A DNA stretch of 41,161 nucleotides from Clostridiales bacterium (GTDB lineage: Bacteria; Bacillota; Clostridia; Oscillospirales; Oscillospiraceae). Positions within the stretch are counted from its first letter, which is position 1, and every line of letters starts with the position of its first letter. The notes under the pieces are model-generated. The model searched no databases. It was not told the origin of the DNA and worked only from the letters and a program-made list of their open reading frames with translations. Below are positions 16,722-25,067 of the stretch, one piece after another. Where the stretch lies: positions 1 through 41,161 of the forward strand of contig JAAYMC010000010.1 in assembly GCA_012521555.1 (NCBI GenBank), written 5' to 3'. The translations under genes and the position numbers were made by a program.

Positions 16722-17294
16722 ATGAAGAAGCTCATCACGATTGAAGGCTCCGGCAAACACTGCCATGTCACGCGCAAAACGCTCGATACGCTTTACGGCG
16801 AAGGATTCGAGCTTGTCCCCAAGAAGATGCTCTCGCAGCCCGGCCAGTTTGCCTCCGAACAGAAAGTGACCCTCGTCGGCCCCAAGGGGCAGACGACGCT
16901 GACGATTATCGGCCCGTGCCGGAAAGCCGACCAGGTCGAACTCTCCTTTACCGACGCCCGCGCGCTCGGCTTTAACCCGCCCATCCGCGAAAGCGGCGAC
17001 CTCGAGGGCAGCCCCGGCTGCAAGCTCATCGGCCCCAAGGGGGAAGTGGAAATCGACAAGGGCGTCATCGTCGCCAAGCGGCACATTCACCTCACGCCCG
17101 AGGACGCTGAAAAATTCGGCATCAAGGACAAGCAGATCGTGAAAATCCGCGTCGGCGGCGAGCGCGGCCTGATTTTCGACGAAGTCGTCGCGCGCGTCAG
17201 CCCCGAATACGCCACCTTCGCGCACCTCGACTACGACGAAATCAACGCCGCCGCGCTGTTTGGCGACCCCGTCGGCGAAATTCTCCTCGACTAA
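16722..17294 (+). CDS. pduL: Phosphate propanoyltransferase / PduL-type phosphotransacylase
   Basis: 190 residues from the ATG at 16722, 8 bases after GAGGGA; the ATG at 16716 abuts the ribosome binding site. The protein exchanges acyl groups between CoA and phosphate (acetyl- or propionyl-CoA to acyl phosphate), feeding acetate kinase. HCHVTR in the N-terminal half and AKRHIHLTPEDAEKFGI in the C-terminal half are the paired metal-binding His motifs of the two-barrel PduL fold. No microcompartment shell genes or N-terminal encapsulation peptide are present, so this is probably the free-standing housekeeping form that replaces Pta in many Clostridia. Confidence 0.92.
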   Translation: MKKLITIEGSGKHCHVTRKTLDTLYGEGFELVPKKMLSQPGQFASEQKVTLVGPKGQTTLTIIGPCRKADQVELSFTDARALGFNPPIRESGDLEGSPGCKLIGPKGEVEIDKGVIVAKRHIHLTPEDAEKFGIKDKQIVKIRVGGERGLIFDEVVARVSPEYATFAHLDYDEINAAALFGDPVGEILLD

Positions 17295-17306
17295 ACAAAA
17301 AGAACG

Positions 17307-17334
17307 CAGGGGGGCTGAAAGCCCCCCTGTCTTG
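17307..17334 (+). terminator. Hairpin after pduL
   Basis: CAGGGGGGCT, loop GAA, AGCCCCCCTG (17307-17329), followed by a short T-poor TCTTGT, so termination may be partial. Confidence 0.6.
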
Positions 17335-17404
17335 TGCGCCGGCGCGTTTTGCGTCTTTGCCTTTCCGAAAACAAGGCGCCAAATCTGCGTGCGTTTCCGC
17401 CCGA

Positions 17405-17434
17405 AAAAACAAAAAGCCGCCTTGCGGCAGCTTT
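17405..17434 (-). terminator. Intrinsic terminator of secG
   Basis: On the minus strand GCCGC-AAG-GCGGC with flanking AG/CT pairs is followed by TTTTTGTTTTTT. Confidence 0.85.
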
Positions 17435-17448
17435 CTCTTGTGTTGGCT

Positions 17449-17679
17449 CTAGGAGACGATGTTGAGCACGAGGGTGAGCAGGACGAAAACAATGGCCACC
17501 CACTTCGTCGCGCGGGCAAGCCTCGCCTCGAAGGTTTTCCCCTTGTTGCGGGCAAAGTACGTCTCCGTACCGCCGCCGATGGCGCCGGAAAGGCCCGCCG
17601 ATTTCCCCGACTGGAGCAGCACAACCGCGACAAGCAAAACGGCGGAAATAAGCTGGATAATCTGGAGAAACAGTGTCAA
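17449..17679 (-). CDS. secG: Preprotein translocase subunit SecG
   Basis: 76 residues from a TTG at 17679. AAAGGAAGG lies 7 bases upstream of the TTG; the ATG at 17697 has no ribosome binding site because it overlaps this same AAAGGAAGG, and it would add a non-family N-terminus. Two membrane helices flank the hallmark LLQSGKSAGLSGAIGGG. SecG associates with SecYE in the membrane and assists SecA-driven protein export. The gene is monocistronic with its own terminator. Confidence 0.93.
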   Translation of the reverse strand: MTLFLQIIQLISAVLLVAVVLLQSGKSAGLSGAIGGGTETYFARNKGKTFEARLARATKWVAIVFVLLTLVLNIVS

Positions 17680-17816
17680 AAAGATCCTTCCTTTCATAAA
17701 CCGGACGTATCGCCCCGCCCGGGCATCTCTTTGGCTTATTCGTACTGGTTATAGTACCATACGGTATCAATAAATACAAGTGTTTTTTATTTTAACCGGA
17801 AAAAGGAGTTTTCTCC

Positions 17817-18578
17817 ATGCTCTTCGATACGCACGCCCATTACGACGACCCAAGGTTTGACGAGGACCGCGACGCGCTGCTTGCCTCCCTGCCCGCCGGC
17901 GGCGTGACGCTCGTCGTCAACGCCGGCAGCAGCGAGGCGTCTTCCGCGCTCGCCCTCGAGATAGCGGACCGCTACCCCTTCGTCTACGCCACGGTCGGCG
18001 TGCACCCGCACGACGCGAAGGAGATGGACGAGGGGTCCGTCGCCCGCCTTGAGGACATGCTCCGCCACCCGAAGGCCGTCGCCGTCGGGGAGATTGGGCT
18101 TGACTACCACTACGACAATTCCCCGCGCGACGTGCAGAAACAGCGGTTTTACGACCAGCTTGCCCTCGCGCAGTCCGTGAAAAAGCCCGTCGTCATCCAC
18201 GAGCGGGACGCCACGGCCGACACGCTCGACATCGTCCGCGCCTTCCCGGACGTCACGGGCGTCTTCCACTGCTTCTCCGGCAGCTGGGAGACGGCCAAAT
18301 GGCTTCTCGCGCGCGGGTGGCACCTGTCGTTCGGCGGCGTCATCACGTTCAAAAACGCCCGCCGCGCCTGCGAGGTCGTCGCCCGCATGCCCATTGACCG
18401 CCTGCTCCTTGAGACCGACTGCCCGTACCTCACGCCGGAGCCGTTCCGTGGGCGCCGCAACTCGTCGCTGTACCTCTACCGCGTCGCCGAGCGCGCGGCG
18501 GAGCTTATGGGCCTCTCTTACGAGCAGATCGCCGAAAAGACGATGGAAAACGGAAAGCGCCTGTTCGGTATCGCGTAA
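17817..18578 (+). CDS. tatD: TatD-family metal-dependent DNase
   Basis: 253 residues. The TIM-barrel amidohydrolase-like metal motifs appear in order: DTHAH (4-8), GEIGLDYH near residue 89, VIHERDA, FHCFSG and LETDCPYL. Relatives are cytoplasmic 3'-5' exonucleases or DNA-repair nucleases, and some act on D-aminoacyl-tRNA. AAAAAGGAG precedes the ATG. In many Firmicutes this gene follows metG; here it stands alone, with two terminator hairpins after it. Confidence 0.92.
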   Translation: MLFDTHAHYDDPRFDEDRDALLASLPAGGVTLVVNAGSSEASSALALEIADRYPFVYATVGVHPHDAKEMDEGSVARLEDMLRHPKAVAVGEIGLDYHYDNSPRDVQKQRFYDQLALAQSVKKPVVIHERDATADTLDIVRAFPDVTGVFHCFSGSWETAKWLLARGWHLSFGGVITFKNARRACEVVARMPIDRLLLETDCPYLTPEPFRGRRNSSLYLYRVAERAAELMGLSYEQIAEKTMENGKRLFGIA

Positions 18579-18580
18579 TA

Positions 18581-18610
18581 AAACGCCGCAATCGCTCGAT
18601 TGCGGCGTTT
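18581..18610 (+). terminator. Hairpin after tatD
   Basis: AAACGCCGCAATC, loop GCTC, GATTGCGGCGTTT, a perfect 13-bp stem with a short T-run. Confidence 0.7.
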
Positions 18611-18652
18611 CCGCCTAATACGCGCCGCTTACCGACAGCTTCATAATGCCGC

Positions 18653-18687
18653 AAAGGCTCCGCTTTTGACATAAGCGGAGCCTTTTA
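18653..18687. terminator. Second terminator between tatD and sigF
   Basis: AAAGGCTCCGCTT and AAGCGGAGCCTTTT around a TTGACAT loop. It can serve tatD on the plus strand and possibly the converging sigF operon. The remaining 18690-18787 sequence shows nothing further. Confidence 0.75.
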
Positions 18688-18787
18688 TTGTAAAGGCGCA
18701 AAACGCGCCGTTTTCGCGCAGGGGAAACCAAAGGCGTCTCCCTTGTGAAAGCGCCTGTCCGTAAAGCCGCGTGAAGGCGCGGCCGCC

Positions 18788-19498
18788 TTAAGCGAGCAGC
18801 GCGCGCAGCTGCTGGACGGCGCGCCGCTCAAGGCGCGACACCTGTACCTGCGAGACCTTCAGAACCTTTGAGACGGCCTCCTGCGTCATGCCGCGGTAAT
18901 ACCGGAGGCGGATGACCATCTGCTCCTTTTCCGGCAGGGCCTTGATGGCCTCCCGCAGGGCGACGTGCTCGATGAGCGTCTCCTCCTGGCTGTAGTCGCC
19001 GATGAGGTTTTCGAGCGTAAACCCGTCGTCCCCCGCCTCGCGCTGCAGGGACTCCGGCGCGCCCGTGGCCGTCTCGGCGACGGCGATCTCCTCCGCGGTC
19101 AGGCCCGTCTCCTCGGAAAGCTCCGAGAGCGTCGGCTCCCGACCGAGCCGCTGCTCGAGCATATCCTTGGCCGTGCGGATAAGGTGCGCCCGCTCCTTGA
19201 TGCTGCGGCTGACCTTCACGCTCCCGTCGTCCCGCAGGAAACGCCGGATTTCGCCGGCGATTTTCGGGACGGCGTAGGTGGAAAACTGCGTGCCGTAGGA
19301 GGCGTCGTACCCCGCCACGGCCTTGAGAAAGCCGACACAGCCGAGCTGATACAGATCGTCCGGGTCCACGCCCCGCCCGAAATACCGCCGCGCCACGCTC
19401 CAGATCAGCCCCGAATTGAGCCTGACAAGCTCCTCCGCCGCTTCCTTGTCCCCCTGTTTGGCGGCCATGATGCGGTCGAGCACAGGCTGTTCCATCAT
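18788..19498 (-). CDS. sigF: Forespore-specific RNA polymerase sigma factor F
   Basis: 236 residues of a sigma-70 group 3 factor. Region 2 contains GVDPDDLYQLGCVGFLKAV and YGTQFSTYAVPKIAGEIRR, region 3 contains REPTLSELSEETGL, and the region 4 HTH ends KVSQVQVSRLERRAVQQL. It switches on the first forespore genes after asymmetric division. The start overlaps the spoIIAB stop by 4 bases, and the order spoIIAA-spoIIAB-sigF is the canonical one, which distinguishes it from sigG and sigB. It is held inactive by SpoIIAB and released by SpoIIAA. Confidence 0.96.
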   Translation of the reverse strand: MMEQPVLDRIMAAKQGDKEAAEELVRLNSGLIWSVARRYFGRGVDPDDLYQLGCVGFLKAVAGYDASYGTQFSTYAVPKIAGEIRRFLRDDGSVKVSRSIKERAHLIRTAKDMLEQRLGREPTLSELSEETGLTAEEIAVAETATGAPESLQREAGDDGFTLENLIGDYSQEETLIEHVALREAIKALPEKEQMVIRLRYYRGMTQEAVSKVLKVSQVQVSRLERRAVQQLRALLA

Positions 19499-19935
19499 TT
19501 TGCGCTTTCCCGCCGCTGGATTTTCCGCCGCATGACGACGGTTGTCCCCTTTCCCGGTTTGGAGCGGACGATGAGCTTGTCCATGAAGCTCTCCATAATC
19601 GTAAAGCCCATGCCGCTGCGCTCCTCGCCGCCCGTCGTGAACATGGGCTGGCGGGCTTTGGCCACGTCCTCGATGCCGCAGCCGAAGTCCTTCACGGTGA
19701 TTTCGACGGTGTCCCCGTCCAGTATGCGCACGCGCAGCCTGATTTTGCCGATGGTGTCCGGGTAGGCGTGCACGATGCAGTTTGTGACGGCCTCGCTGAC
19801 GGCCGTTTTGATGTCGCCGAGCTCCTCGAGCGTCGGGTCAAGCTGCGCGGCAAAGCACGCCACGACGGCGCGCGCGAAGCTCTCGTTCGCGGAGCGGCTT
19901 AAAAACTCCATTTTGAAGCTGTTCGTCTCGGTCAT
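19495..19935 (-). CDS. spoIIAB: Anti-sigma F factor, serine kinase
   Basis: 146 residues of a GHKL-type ATPase. The N box is AVSEAVTNCIVHAYP, the G1 box DFGCGIED and the G2 region ERSGMGFTIMES. It binds and inhibits sigma F and phosphorylates SpoIIAA, so it is both the anti-sigma factor and the kinase of the partner-switching module. It lies 7 bases after spoIIAA and overlaps sigF by 4 bases. Confidence 0.95.
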   Translation of the reverse strand: MTETNSFKMEFLSRSANESFARAVVACFAAQLDPTLEELGDIKTAVSEAVTNCIVHAYPDTIGKIRLRVRILDGDTVEITVKDFGCGIEDVAKARQPMFTTGGEERSGMGFTIMESFMDKLIVRSKPGKGTTVVMRRKIQRRESAK

Positions 19936-19942
19936 TATGTAC

Positions 19943-20266
19943 TCAGACCTCCTTCGGCGTCACGATAACACGCACAAACCGCTCAACCCCGGCCGCCTGC
20001 AGCACGCGCCGCGGCTGCGGCCCGAGATTGGTTACGCTGAGCTTGCCGCCAACCTGGCTTGTCCGCTTGTACGCCTTGACAACCACGGCGATGCCCGACG
20101 AATCCATAAACGTCAGCCCCTTGAAATCAAGGACAGTCTCCCGCGGGCAGGTGGCGTCGATTCTCTCTTCAATCTGCCGCAGGGCGTCCCGCGCGGCGTG
20201 ATGGTCCAGCTCGCCCTCAAAGTAAATCGTGAGGCGGCCGTCTTCAAACGTCGACCGGATGTTCAT
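19943..20266 (-). CDS. spoIIAA: Anti-anti-sigma F factor (STAS domain)
   Basis: 107 residues from the ATG at 20266, with GGGAGGGG just upstream; a longer frame begins 14 codons earlier without such a site. The STAS fold is clear: LDHHAARDALRQIEE, then LDFKGLTFMDSSGIAVV, whose DSSG Ser is the phosphorylation site used by SpoIIAB. Unphosphorylated SpoIIAA displaces sigma F from SpoIIAB in the forespore after SpoIIE acts. It is the first gene of the operon. I could not assign a convincing sigma-H promoter in 20267-20450. Confidence 0.95.
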   Translation of the reverse strand: MNIRSTFEDGRLTIYFEGELDHHAARDALRQIEERIDATCPRETVLDFKGLTFMDSSGIAVVVKAYKRTSQVGGKLSVTNLGPQPRRVLQAAGVERFVRVIVTPKEV

Positions 20267-20451
20267 AGTACCCCTCCCGTCTTTTTCCGGATATTGAGCC
20301 GCGCACAAGTGTTATACTGGTATTTTATGGCATGTCCCGCGCGTTTTATGTCGATTCGCGCCTTTTCCGCCCCGACGCCGCGCTTTTTCTTCACGCCGCC
20401 CGCTTTAGCAGGGGCGCTTACCGCGCCGGAGCGAAAGGCGCGTTTAAAACC

Positions 20452-20484
20452 AAAAACGGATGGACGATTGTCCATCCGTTTTTT
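20452..20484. terminator. Intrinsic terminator of valS
   Basis: AAAACGGATGGAC, loop GATT, GTCCATCCGTTTT with T/A runs on both sides. It ends valS on the minus strand. Confidence 0.85.
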
Positions 20485-20520
20485 ATCAGCTATGCCGCGC
20501 CCCTGCAGAGCGCCTTCCGC

Positions 20521-23142
20521 TTACGAGAGCATCTTAAGGCTCTCCTCGAGGTTTTCGATGAGGGCGCGCGTCTTTTCCGCCTTTTCCCGCTCGGCGGCCA
20601 CGACCGCCTCGGGCGCCTTCGACACGAACGCCTCGTTTTCAAGCTTCTTTATAAGCCCCGCGAGGTTTGCCCGCGCCTTTTCGAGTTCCTTCGTGATGCG
20701 CGCGCGCTCTTTTTCGATGTCCACCAGCTCCGCAAGCGGCATATAGAGCTTGGCGTCGTTCGTCACGACGGTCACGCACCGGCTCGTGTCCACGGCGGCG
20801 GCGTCGGACGTGATCGTCAGCTCCCCGGCGAAGGCCAGCTTCGACAGGTAGGCGCGCCCCGCCTCGAAGACGGCAGTGTTGTCCGTCACGATAAACAGCT
20901 GCGGGCGCTTCGACGGCGGCACGTTCATCTCCGAGCGGCGCTGGCGCACGGCGCGCACGGCCGCCATGATGATTTCAAAGTCCGCCTCCTCCTTCGGGAA
21001 GGACAGGGCCTCGCTGTACTCGGGGTATTTTTCCACCATGATGGCCGGCCCTTCGTGCGGCAGGGCCTGGTAAATCGCCTCGGTGATAAAGGGCATGAAC
21101 GGGTGCAGAAGCTTGAGCGTCTCCATGAGCACGTACAGCAGCACCCGCTCGGTGCGCTCTTTCGCCGCCGCGTCGCCGCTATTTAAACGCGGCTTGGCAA
21201 GCTCGATATACCAGTCGCAGTAGCTGTCCCAGATAAAGTCGTAAATCTTTGTGGCGGCGATGCCGAGCTCGAATTTGTCCATGTTTTCGTTGACTTCGCG
21301 GATGAGGCTGTTCAGCTTGGAGAGAATCCACTTGTCCTCCAGCTCCAGCGTCTCGGGCAGCGCGCAGTCCTCGACGGTGAGGTTCATCATCACGAAGCGG
21401 CTTGCGTTCCAGATCTTGTTGGCGAAGTTGCGCATGGCCTCGCAGCGCTCGGGATAGTAGCGCATGTCGTTGCCGGGGGAGTTGCCCGTGACAATGTTAA
21501 ACCGCAGCGCGTCGGCGCCGTAGGTGTTGATGACCTCGATGGGGTCGACGCCGTTGCCCAGGGATTTGGACATCTTCCGGCCCTGCGCGTCGCGGATAAG
21601 GCCGTGGAAGAGCACGGTGCGGAAGGGCACTTCCTTCATGTGCTCCAGACCCGAGAAAATCATGCGCGCCACCCAGAAGAAGAGGATGTCGTACCCCGTC
21701 ACGAGGACGCTCGTGGGGTAGAAGTACTCCAGCTCCGGCGTCTTGTCCGGCCAGCCGAGGGTGGAAAACGGCCAGAGCGCCGAGGAAAACCACGTGTCGA
21801 GCACGTCCTCGTCGCGGCGGATGTTCGCGCTGCCGCACTTTTCGCACTTGTCCGGGTCTTCCCGGGCGACGGTGATGTGGCCGCAGTCGTCGCAGTACCA
21901 CGCGGGGATCTGGTGGCCCCACCAGAGCTGGCGGGAAATGCACCAGTCGTGGGCGTTTGTCAGCCAGTTGCTGTATATCTTCGTAAAGCGCTCGGGGACG
22001 AAGCGGATGCGCCCGTCCTCGACGGCTTTGAGCGCCTCCTTCGCCAGCGGCTCCATTTTCACAAACCACTGCGGGCTTGTCACGGGCTCGACCGTCGTGC
22101 CGCAGCGGTAGCAGCCGCCGACGTTGTGGGTGTGCGGCTCGACTTTGACGAGAAGGCCGAGCGCCTCAAGGTCGGCCACAATCTGCTTGCGGGCTTCGTA
22201 GCGGTCAAGGCCGTTGTACTTGCCGCCGTTGATGATGCGGGCGTTTTCGTCGATGACGAGAATCTGCTCGAGGTTGTGGCGCTGGCCCACCTCGAAGTCG
22301 TTCGGGTCGTGGCAGGGCGTCATCTTCACGCAGCCGGTGCCAAACTCGCGGTCGACGTATTCGTCCGCGATGATGGGGATCTCGCGGTTCATAAGCGGCA
22401 GGATGGCCGTCTTCCCGATAAGGTGCTTATACCGCTCGTCGTCCGGGTGGACGGCGACGCCCGTGTCGCCCAGCATCGTCTCGGGACGCGTCGTGGCGAC
22501 GACGAGGAATTCGTCGGAGTCCTTGACGGGGTACTTCACGTACCAGAGGTTGCCCGGCCGCTCCGTGTGCTCCACTTCGGCGTCGGAAAGCGCCGTCGTG
22601 CATTTCGGGCACCAGTTGATGATGCGCGTGCCTTTATAGATAAGCCCCTTCTCGTAGAGGGAGACGAACACTTCGCGCACGGCGCGGGAGCAGCCCTCGT
22701 CCATCGTAAAGCGCAGGCGGTCCCAGTCGCAGGAGCTGCCGAGCATTTTCAGCTGCTCGACGATGCGGTTGCCATACTTCTCCTTCCACGCCCAGACACG
22801 CTCGAGGAACTTCTCGCGCCCGAGGTCGTAGCGGGTCAGCCCCTCCTTGCGCAGCTCCTCCTCGACCTTAATCTGCGTGGCGATGCCGGCGTGGTCCGTC
22901 CCCGGCAGCCACAGCGCGGCGTACCCCTGCATGCGCTTGCGGCGGATGAGCACGTCCTGCAGCGTCTCGTCGAACGCGTGGCCGAGGTGGAGCTGGCCCG
23001 TGACGTTCGGCGGGGGAATCACGATGGTAAACGGCTCTTTTTCCGGGTCGATGACGCCGCGGAAATACCCGCCCTCCATCCAGAGGTCATATATGCGCTT
23101 TTCCACTTCCGCGGGGTTGTATGTTTTTGGTAATTCCTTCAT
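20521..23142 (-). CDS. valS: Valyl-tRNA synthetase
   Basis: 873 residues from the ATG at 23142, 9 bases after AGGAGG; an upstream in-frame TTG at 23160 would place that site inside the gene. It charges tRNA-Val. The class I signature is [18 protein letters not shown] (HIGH-like), and KMSKSLGNG is the second ATP motif. An editing domain (CP1) with WFVKM lies between. CxxC pairs in [21 protein letters not shown] form a zinc site, and the C-terminus is the ValRS coiled-coil arm (about 810-873). The 5' leader lacks T-box sequences but has its own attenuator-like structure. Confidence 0.97.
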   Translation of the reverse strand: MKELPKTYNPAEVEKRIYDLWMEGGYFRGVIDPEKEPFTIVIPPPNVTGQLHLGHAFDETLQDVLIRRKRMQGYAALWLPGTDHAGIATQIKVEEELRKEGLTRYDLGREKFLERVWAWKEKYGNRIVEQLKMLGSSCDWDRLRFTMDEGCSRAVREVFVSLYEKGLIYKGTRIINWCPKCTTALSDAEVEHTERPGNLWYVKYPVKDSDEFLVVATTRPETMLGDTGVAVHPDDERYKHLIGKTAILPLMNREIPIIADEYVDREFGTGCVKMTPCHDPNDFEVGQRHNLEQILVIDENARIINGGKYNGLDRYEARKQIVADLEALGLLVKVEPHTHNVGGCYRCGTTVEPVTSPQWFVKMEPLAKEALKAVEDGRIRFVPERFTKIYSNWLTNAHDWCISRQLWWGHQIPAWYCDDCGHITVAREDPDKCEKCGSANIRRDEDVLDTWFSSALWPFSTLGWPDKTPELEYFYPTSVLVTGYDILFFWVARMIFSGLEHMKEVPFRTVLFHGLIRDAQGRKMSKSLGNGVDPIEVINTYGADALRFNIVTGNSPGNDMRYYPERCEAMRNFANKIWNASRFVMMNLTVEDCALPETLELEDKWILSKLNSLIREVNENMDKFELGIAATKIYDFIWDSYCDWYIELAKPRLNSGDAAAKERTERVLLYVLMETLKLLHPFMPFITEAIYQALPHEGPAIMVEKYPEYSEALSFPKEEADFEIIMAAVRAVRQRRSEMNVPPSKRPQLFIVTDNTAVFEAGRAYLSKLAFAGELTITSDAAAVDTSRCVTVVTNDAKLYMPLAELVDIEKERARITKELEKARANLAGLIKKLENEAFVSKAPEAVVAAEREKAEKTRALIENLEESLKMLS

Positions 23143-23159
23143 TCTTGCGCCTCCTGACA

Positions 23160-23286
23160 AAAACGCCCCGGTTTTCCGCGGCGCGGCGCAAAGCGCGCAA
23201 GCCGCCGCGTCTTCTCTACCGGCGCCCGCTTATACTTGTGCAATGAATCGGCCGGAAACTTAAGCGTTGCGGGGCGTTTTGCCCCC
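23160..23286 (-). promoter_or_regulatory. Structured valS leader with possible attenuator
   Basis: On the minus strand AAAACGCCCCG (23280-23270) is perfectly complementary to CGGGGCGTTTT (23170-23160), which is followed by another T and then AGGAGG. The enclosed ~100 bases contain further stems (CCGGC with GCCGG, GCGGCG with CGCCGC). CGCCCC could alternatively pair with GGGGGC just upstream (23286-23281). This looks like mutually exclusive pairing next to a U-run, but the loop is unusually long and the ligand is unknown. Confidence 0.4.
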
Positions 23287-23397
23287 ATTTTATGCGCCGC
23301 CGCCCTAAAGCGCCGCGCATATCAAAATTTTGCCCGATTGAGCGGGACTTTTTCCAATTTCAGCGCCTTTTCCGGCCATTTTGTTCTAATCTCAGCC

Positions 23398-23426
23398 ATT
23401 ATACCGATTTCCTGTCAAAAACGCAA
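23398..23426 (-). promoter_or_regulatory. Promoter of valS
   Basis: TTGCGT (23426-23421), 17 bases, TATAAT (23403-23398), giving a leader of about 250 bases. The rest of the 23143-23556 gap is GC-rich with no gene that I can support. Confidence 0.6.
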
Positions 23427-23556
23427 GAACCGCCCGCGTTTTTGCGGCGCACCCGGCCCGTTTTGTCATCCTGTCTTTCCCAGCGGCGCGGCCGCGGAAA
23501 ACCTTCAAAAGCCGGACATACTTTTACCGGATAAAAAACATGGAAAGGAGCGCACG

Positions 23557-24018
23557 ATGAAAACAGCGACGCGAAAGACACTCTCGGACATCACCGGCCA
23601 GAAAACCGGCATCGTCGTCACGGGCAGGCAGGTTCTGGCCGTCAGCTGGGCGGACTTTGCGCCGGACGGGGGCGTGCCCGTCGTCTCGCCCACCGGCACG
23701 CCGGTGAGCATCACGGCGGAAGGCGGCATCGAGGTCCTCTCCGAGGAGTATGTGGAGGATATCCGCCGCGCCCTGCCCGGCCTGGTGTATTCGGCGGGGA
23801 TAAGCGACGAGGGCGTTCCCCAGATAAAGGCCAAGGACATGGAGATAAAGTACGACGAGCACCACAGCATCCCCGCCCTCTGGGGCTTTGACCTAGGCGC
23901 GGGCGCCTGCGTCCGCCGCGACAAAAGCGGGAGCGTCCTCCCCACGGCGGGGACGGTCTACCGCATCCGCTGCGGCGACCACGAGGCGACCGTCATCGCC
24001 CCGGACGGGTGGGAGTAA
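23557..24018 (+). CDS. Hypothetical protein, 153 residues
   Basis: ATG at 23557 is preceded by AAAGGAG at correct spacing. The protein starts with a basic stretch (MKTATRKTLSDITGQKTG) and continues as a mixed alpha/beta soluble sequence with GTPVSITAEGGIEVLSEEY and HHSIPALWGFDLGAGAC; no signal peptide or membrane helix is seen. I do not recognise the family. It is followed 11-17 bases later by a very small Lys-rich gene, so the two may be co-expressed. Codon use matches the host. Confidence 0.72.
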   Translation: MKTATRKTLSDITGQKTGIVVTGRQVLAVSWADFAPDGGVPVVSPTGTPVSITAEGGIEVLSEEYVEDIRRALPGLVYSAGISDEGVPQIKAKDMEIKYDEHHSIPALWGFDLGAGACVRRDKSGSVLPTAGTVYRIRCGDHEATVIAPDGWE

Positions 24019-24035
24019 AACCCGAGGTGATGAAA

Positions 24036-24152
24036 TTGAAAAAGAAAAACGTGCTCAACGACGGCGTGGAAAACGCGAAGGAAAAACAGGCTCTGAGCGA
24101 GACGCTCCGCATGCCGAAAGGCGTCAAAAAGCCCAAAAACACATCAAAGTAA
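24036..24152 (+). CDS. Small Lys-rich protein, 38 residues
   Basis: The TTG at 24036 follows GAGGTG at 9-base spacing; the in-frame ATG at 24030 abuts it. The product starts MKKKNVLNDGVENAKEKQ and ends in a basic tail (KGVKKPKNTSK), giving a very positive charge. No known domain. The 18-base gap to the upstream unknown gene and the strong ribosome binding site favour a real gene in the same transcript. Confidence 0.5.
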   Translation: MKKKNVLNDGVENAKEKQALSETLRMPKGVKKPKNTSK

Positions 24153-24235
24153 GCGCCCCGTGGGGGCGCGCTTCGCCTGTCCGCGGCGTGCTATTCGCTT
24201 AAGCTCACAGTATGACAAATCCATTGCACAAACAC

Positions 24236-24267
24236 AAACGCCTTGTGACTTTCATCACAAGGCGTTT
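24236..24267 (-). terminator. Intrinsic terminator of the tRNA operon
   Basis: AAACGCCTTGTGA and TCACAAGGCGTTT form a perfect 13-bp stem, followed on the minus strand by GTGTTTGTG. Confidence 0.8.
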
Positions 24268-24272
24268 TGCTT

Positions 24273-24357
24273 TGGTGGGGGAAGGTGGATTCGAACCACC
24301 GAAGCCTGTGGCAACAGATTTACAGTCTGCCCCCTTTGACCGCTCGGGAATTCCCCC
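24273..24357 (-). tRNA. tRNA-Tyr (GTA)
   Basis: 85 bases with CCA encoded. Acceptor GGGGGAA pairs with TTCCCCC, discriminator A. The anticodon loop in CAGACTGTAAATCTG has anticodon GTA. A long variable arm (class II) and a T arm with GGTTCGAATCC are present. It lies about 40 bases downstream of tRNA-Thr in the same operon. Confidence 0.95.
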
Positions 24358-24398
24358 ATATATTAAATTCTTCTGCTCACCAGCTTCCGGTGAGGAAG

Positions 24399-24471
24399 AG
24401 CTGGTGGACGGATTCGAACCCCCGACCTGCTGATTACAAATCAGCTGCTCTACCGGCTGAGCTACACCAGC
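24399..24471 (-). tRNA. tRNA-Thr (TGT)
   Basis: 73 bases. Acceptor GCTGGTG pairs with CACCAGC, the D arm has TAGCTCAGCCGGTAGAGC, the anticodon stem is GCTGA/TCAGC with loop TTTGTAA (anticodon TGT), and the T arm has GGGTTCGAATCC. The 3' CCA is not encoded, unlike in the neighbouring tRNA-Tyr. Confidence 0.95.
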
Positions 24472-24490
24472 AAATCTTCGACGCTTAATG

Positions 24491-24519
24491 ATAATAGCAA
24501 GTCGGACCTGTTTTGTCAA
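24491..24519 (-). promoter_or_regulatory. Promoter of the tRNA-Thr/tRNA-Tyr operon
   Basis: Perfect TTGACA (24519-24514), 17 bases, TATTAT (24496-24491), 20 bases upstream of tRNA-Thr. Confidence 0.85.
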
Positions 24520-24654
24520 TAGCAAGTTTTGCTCTTTGCGCGGCAAAATTCGAGCGCCCCGCTTGCCGGATTAAACAACCGGCGAAGTCAACCGCCCCAA
24601 GAAAGCGGCGGATTTGCCGCCTCTGGCGCGTTTTCAGGCGGCTTTCATGCCAAA

Positions 24655-24683
24655 TTGACAAATCGCACGCGGTGTGATAGCCT
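24655..24683 (+). promoter_or_regulatory. Candidate promoter of the DUF1294/phosphatase unit
   Basis: Perfect TTGACA (24655-24660), 17 bases, TAGCCT (24678-24683), a weak -10. Confidence 0.4.
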
Positions 24684-24768
24684 CGATGCAGTCTTGATAC
24701 GTGCGATAAATTGCAGTAAGGCGGCCGCTTGATAAAATCTTGAGCCGCCGCAAAAAGGGAAGACACGC

Positions 24769-25044
24769 ATGCTCTTAAAAATACTCGCCGCTTACTTTAC
24801 CGCTATTAACCTTATCGGATTTATCAGCATGGGCCGGGATAAGCGCAGCGCCGTCAGAAACGGGCGGCGCACGCCGGAAAAGCGCCTTTTCCTCTACGCG
24901 CTCCTCGGCGGCAGCCTCGGCTCCATGCTCGGCATGGCGGTCTTTCGCCATAAAACGCGCCACCTCCGCTTTACGATCGGGCTCCCCCTTATCTTTCTCG
25001 CGCAGGCGGCGCTCGCCGCTTTTCTCGCTGTGCGATACCTTTAG
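24769..25044 (+). CDS. DUF1294 small membrane protein
   Basis: 91 residues. The pattern is typical of DUF1294: a first membrane helix with INLIGFISMGRDKRSA, then RTPEKRLFLYALLGGSLGSMLGMAVFRHKTRH, then a last helix (GLPLIFLAQAALAAFLAVRYL). Two or three membrane segments with conserved basic loops; function unknown. The DKxxA and FxHKT motifs are the family signature. It is followed 23 bases later by the histidine phosphatase gene and probably shares its transcript. Confidence 0.87.
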   Translation: MLLKILAAYFTAINLIGFISMGRDKRSAVRNGRRTPEKRLFLYALLGGSLGSMLGMAVFRHKTRHLRFTIGLPLIFLAQAALAAFLAVRYL

Positions 25045-25067
25045 CGTACTTCCTACGGAGGAATCCC

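Noticed and set aside
21604-23133. 509-codon frame antisense to valS
   Set aside because: Shadow of valS; composition is low-complexity and no start signals are present.
23143-23403. T-box riboswitch upstream of valS
   Set aside because: No T-box sequence (GGGTGGnACCGCG-like) or specifier-loop pattern is visible; recorded instead as an unassigned attenuator candidate.
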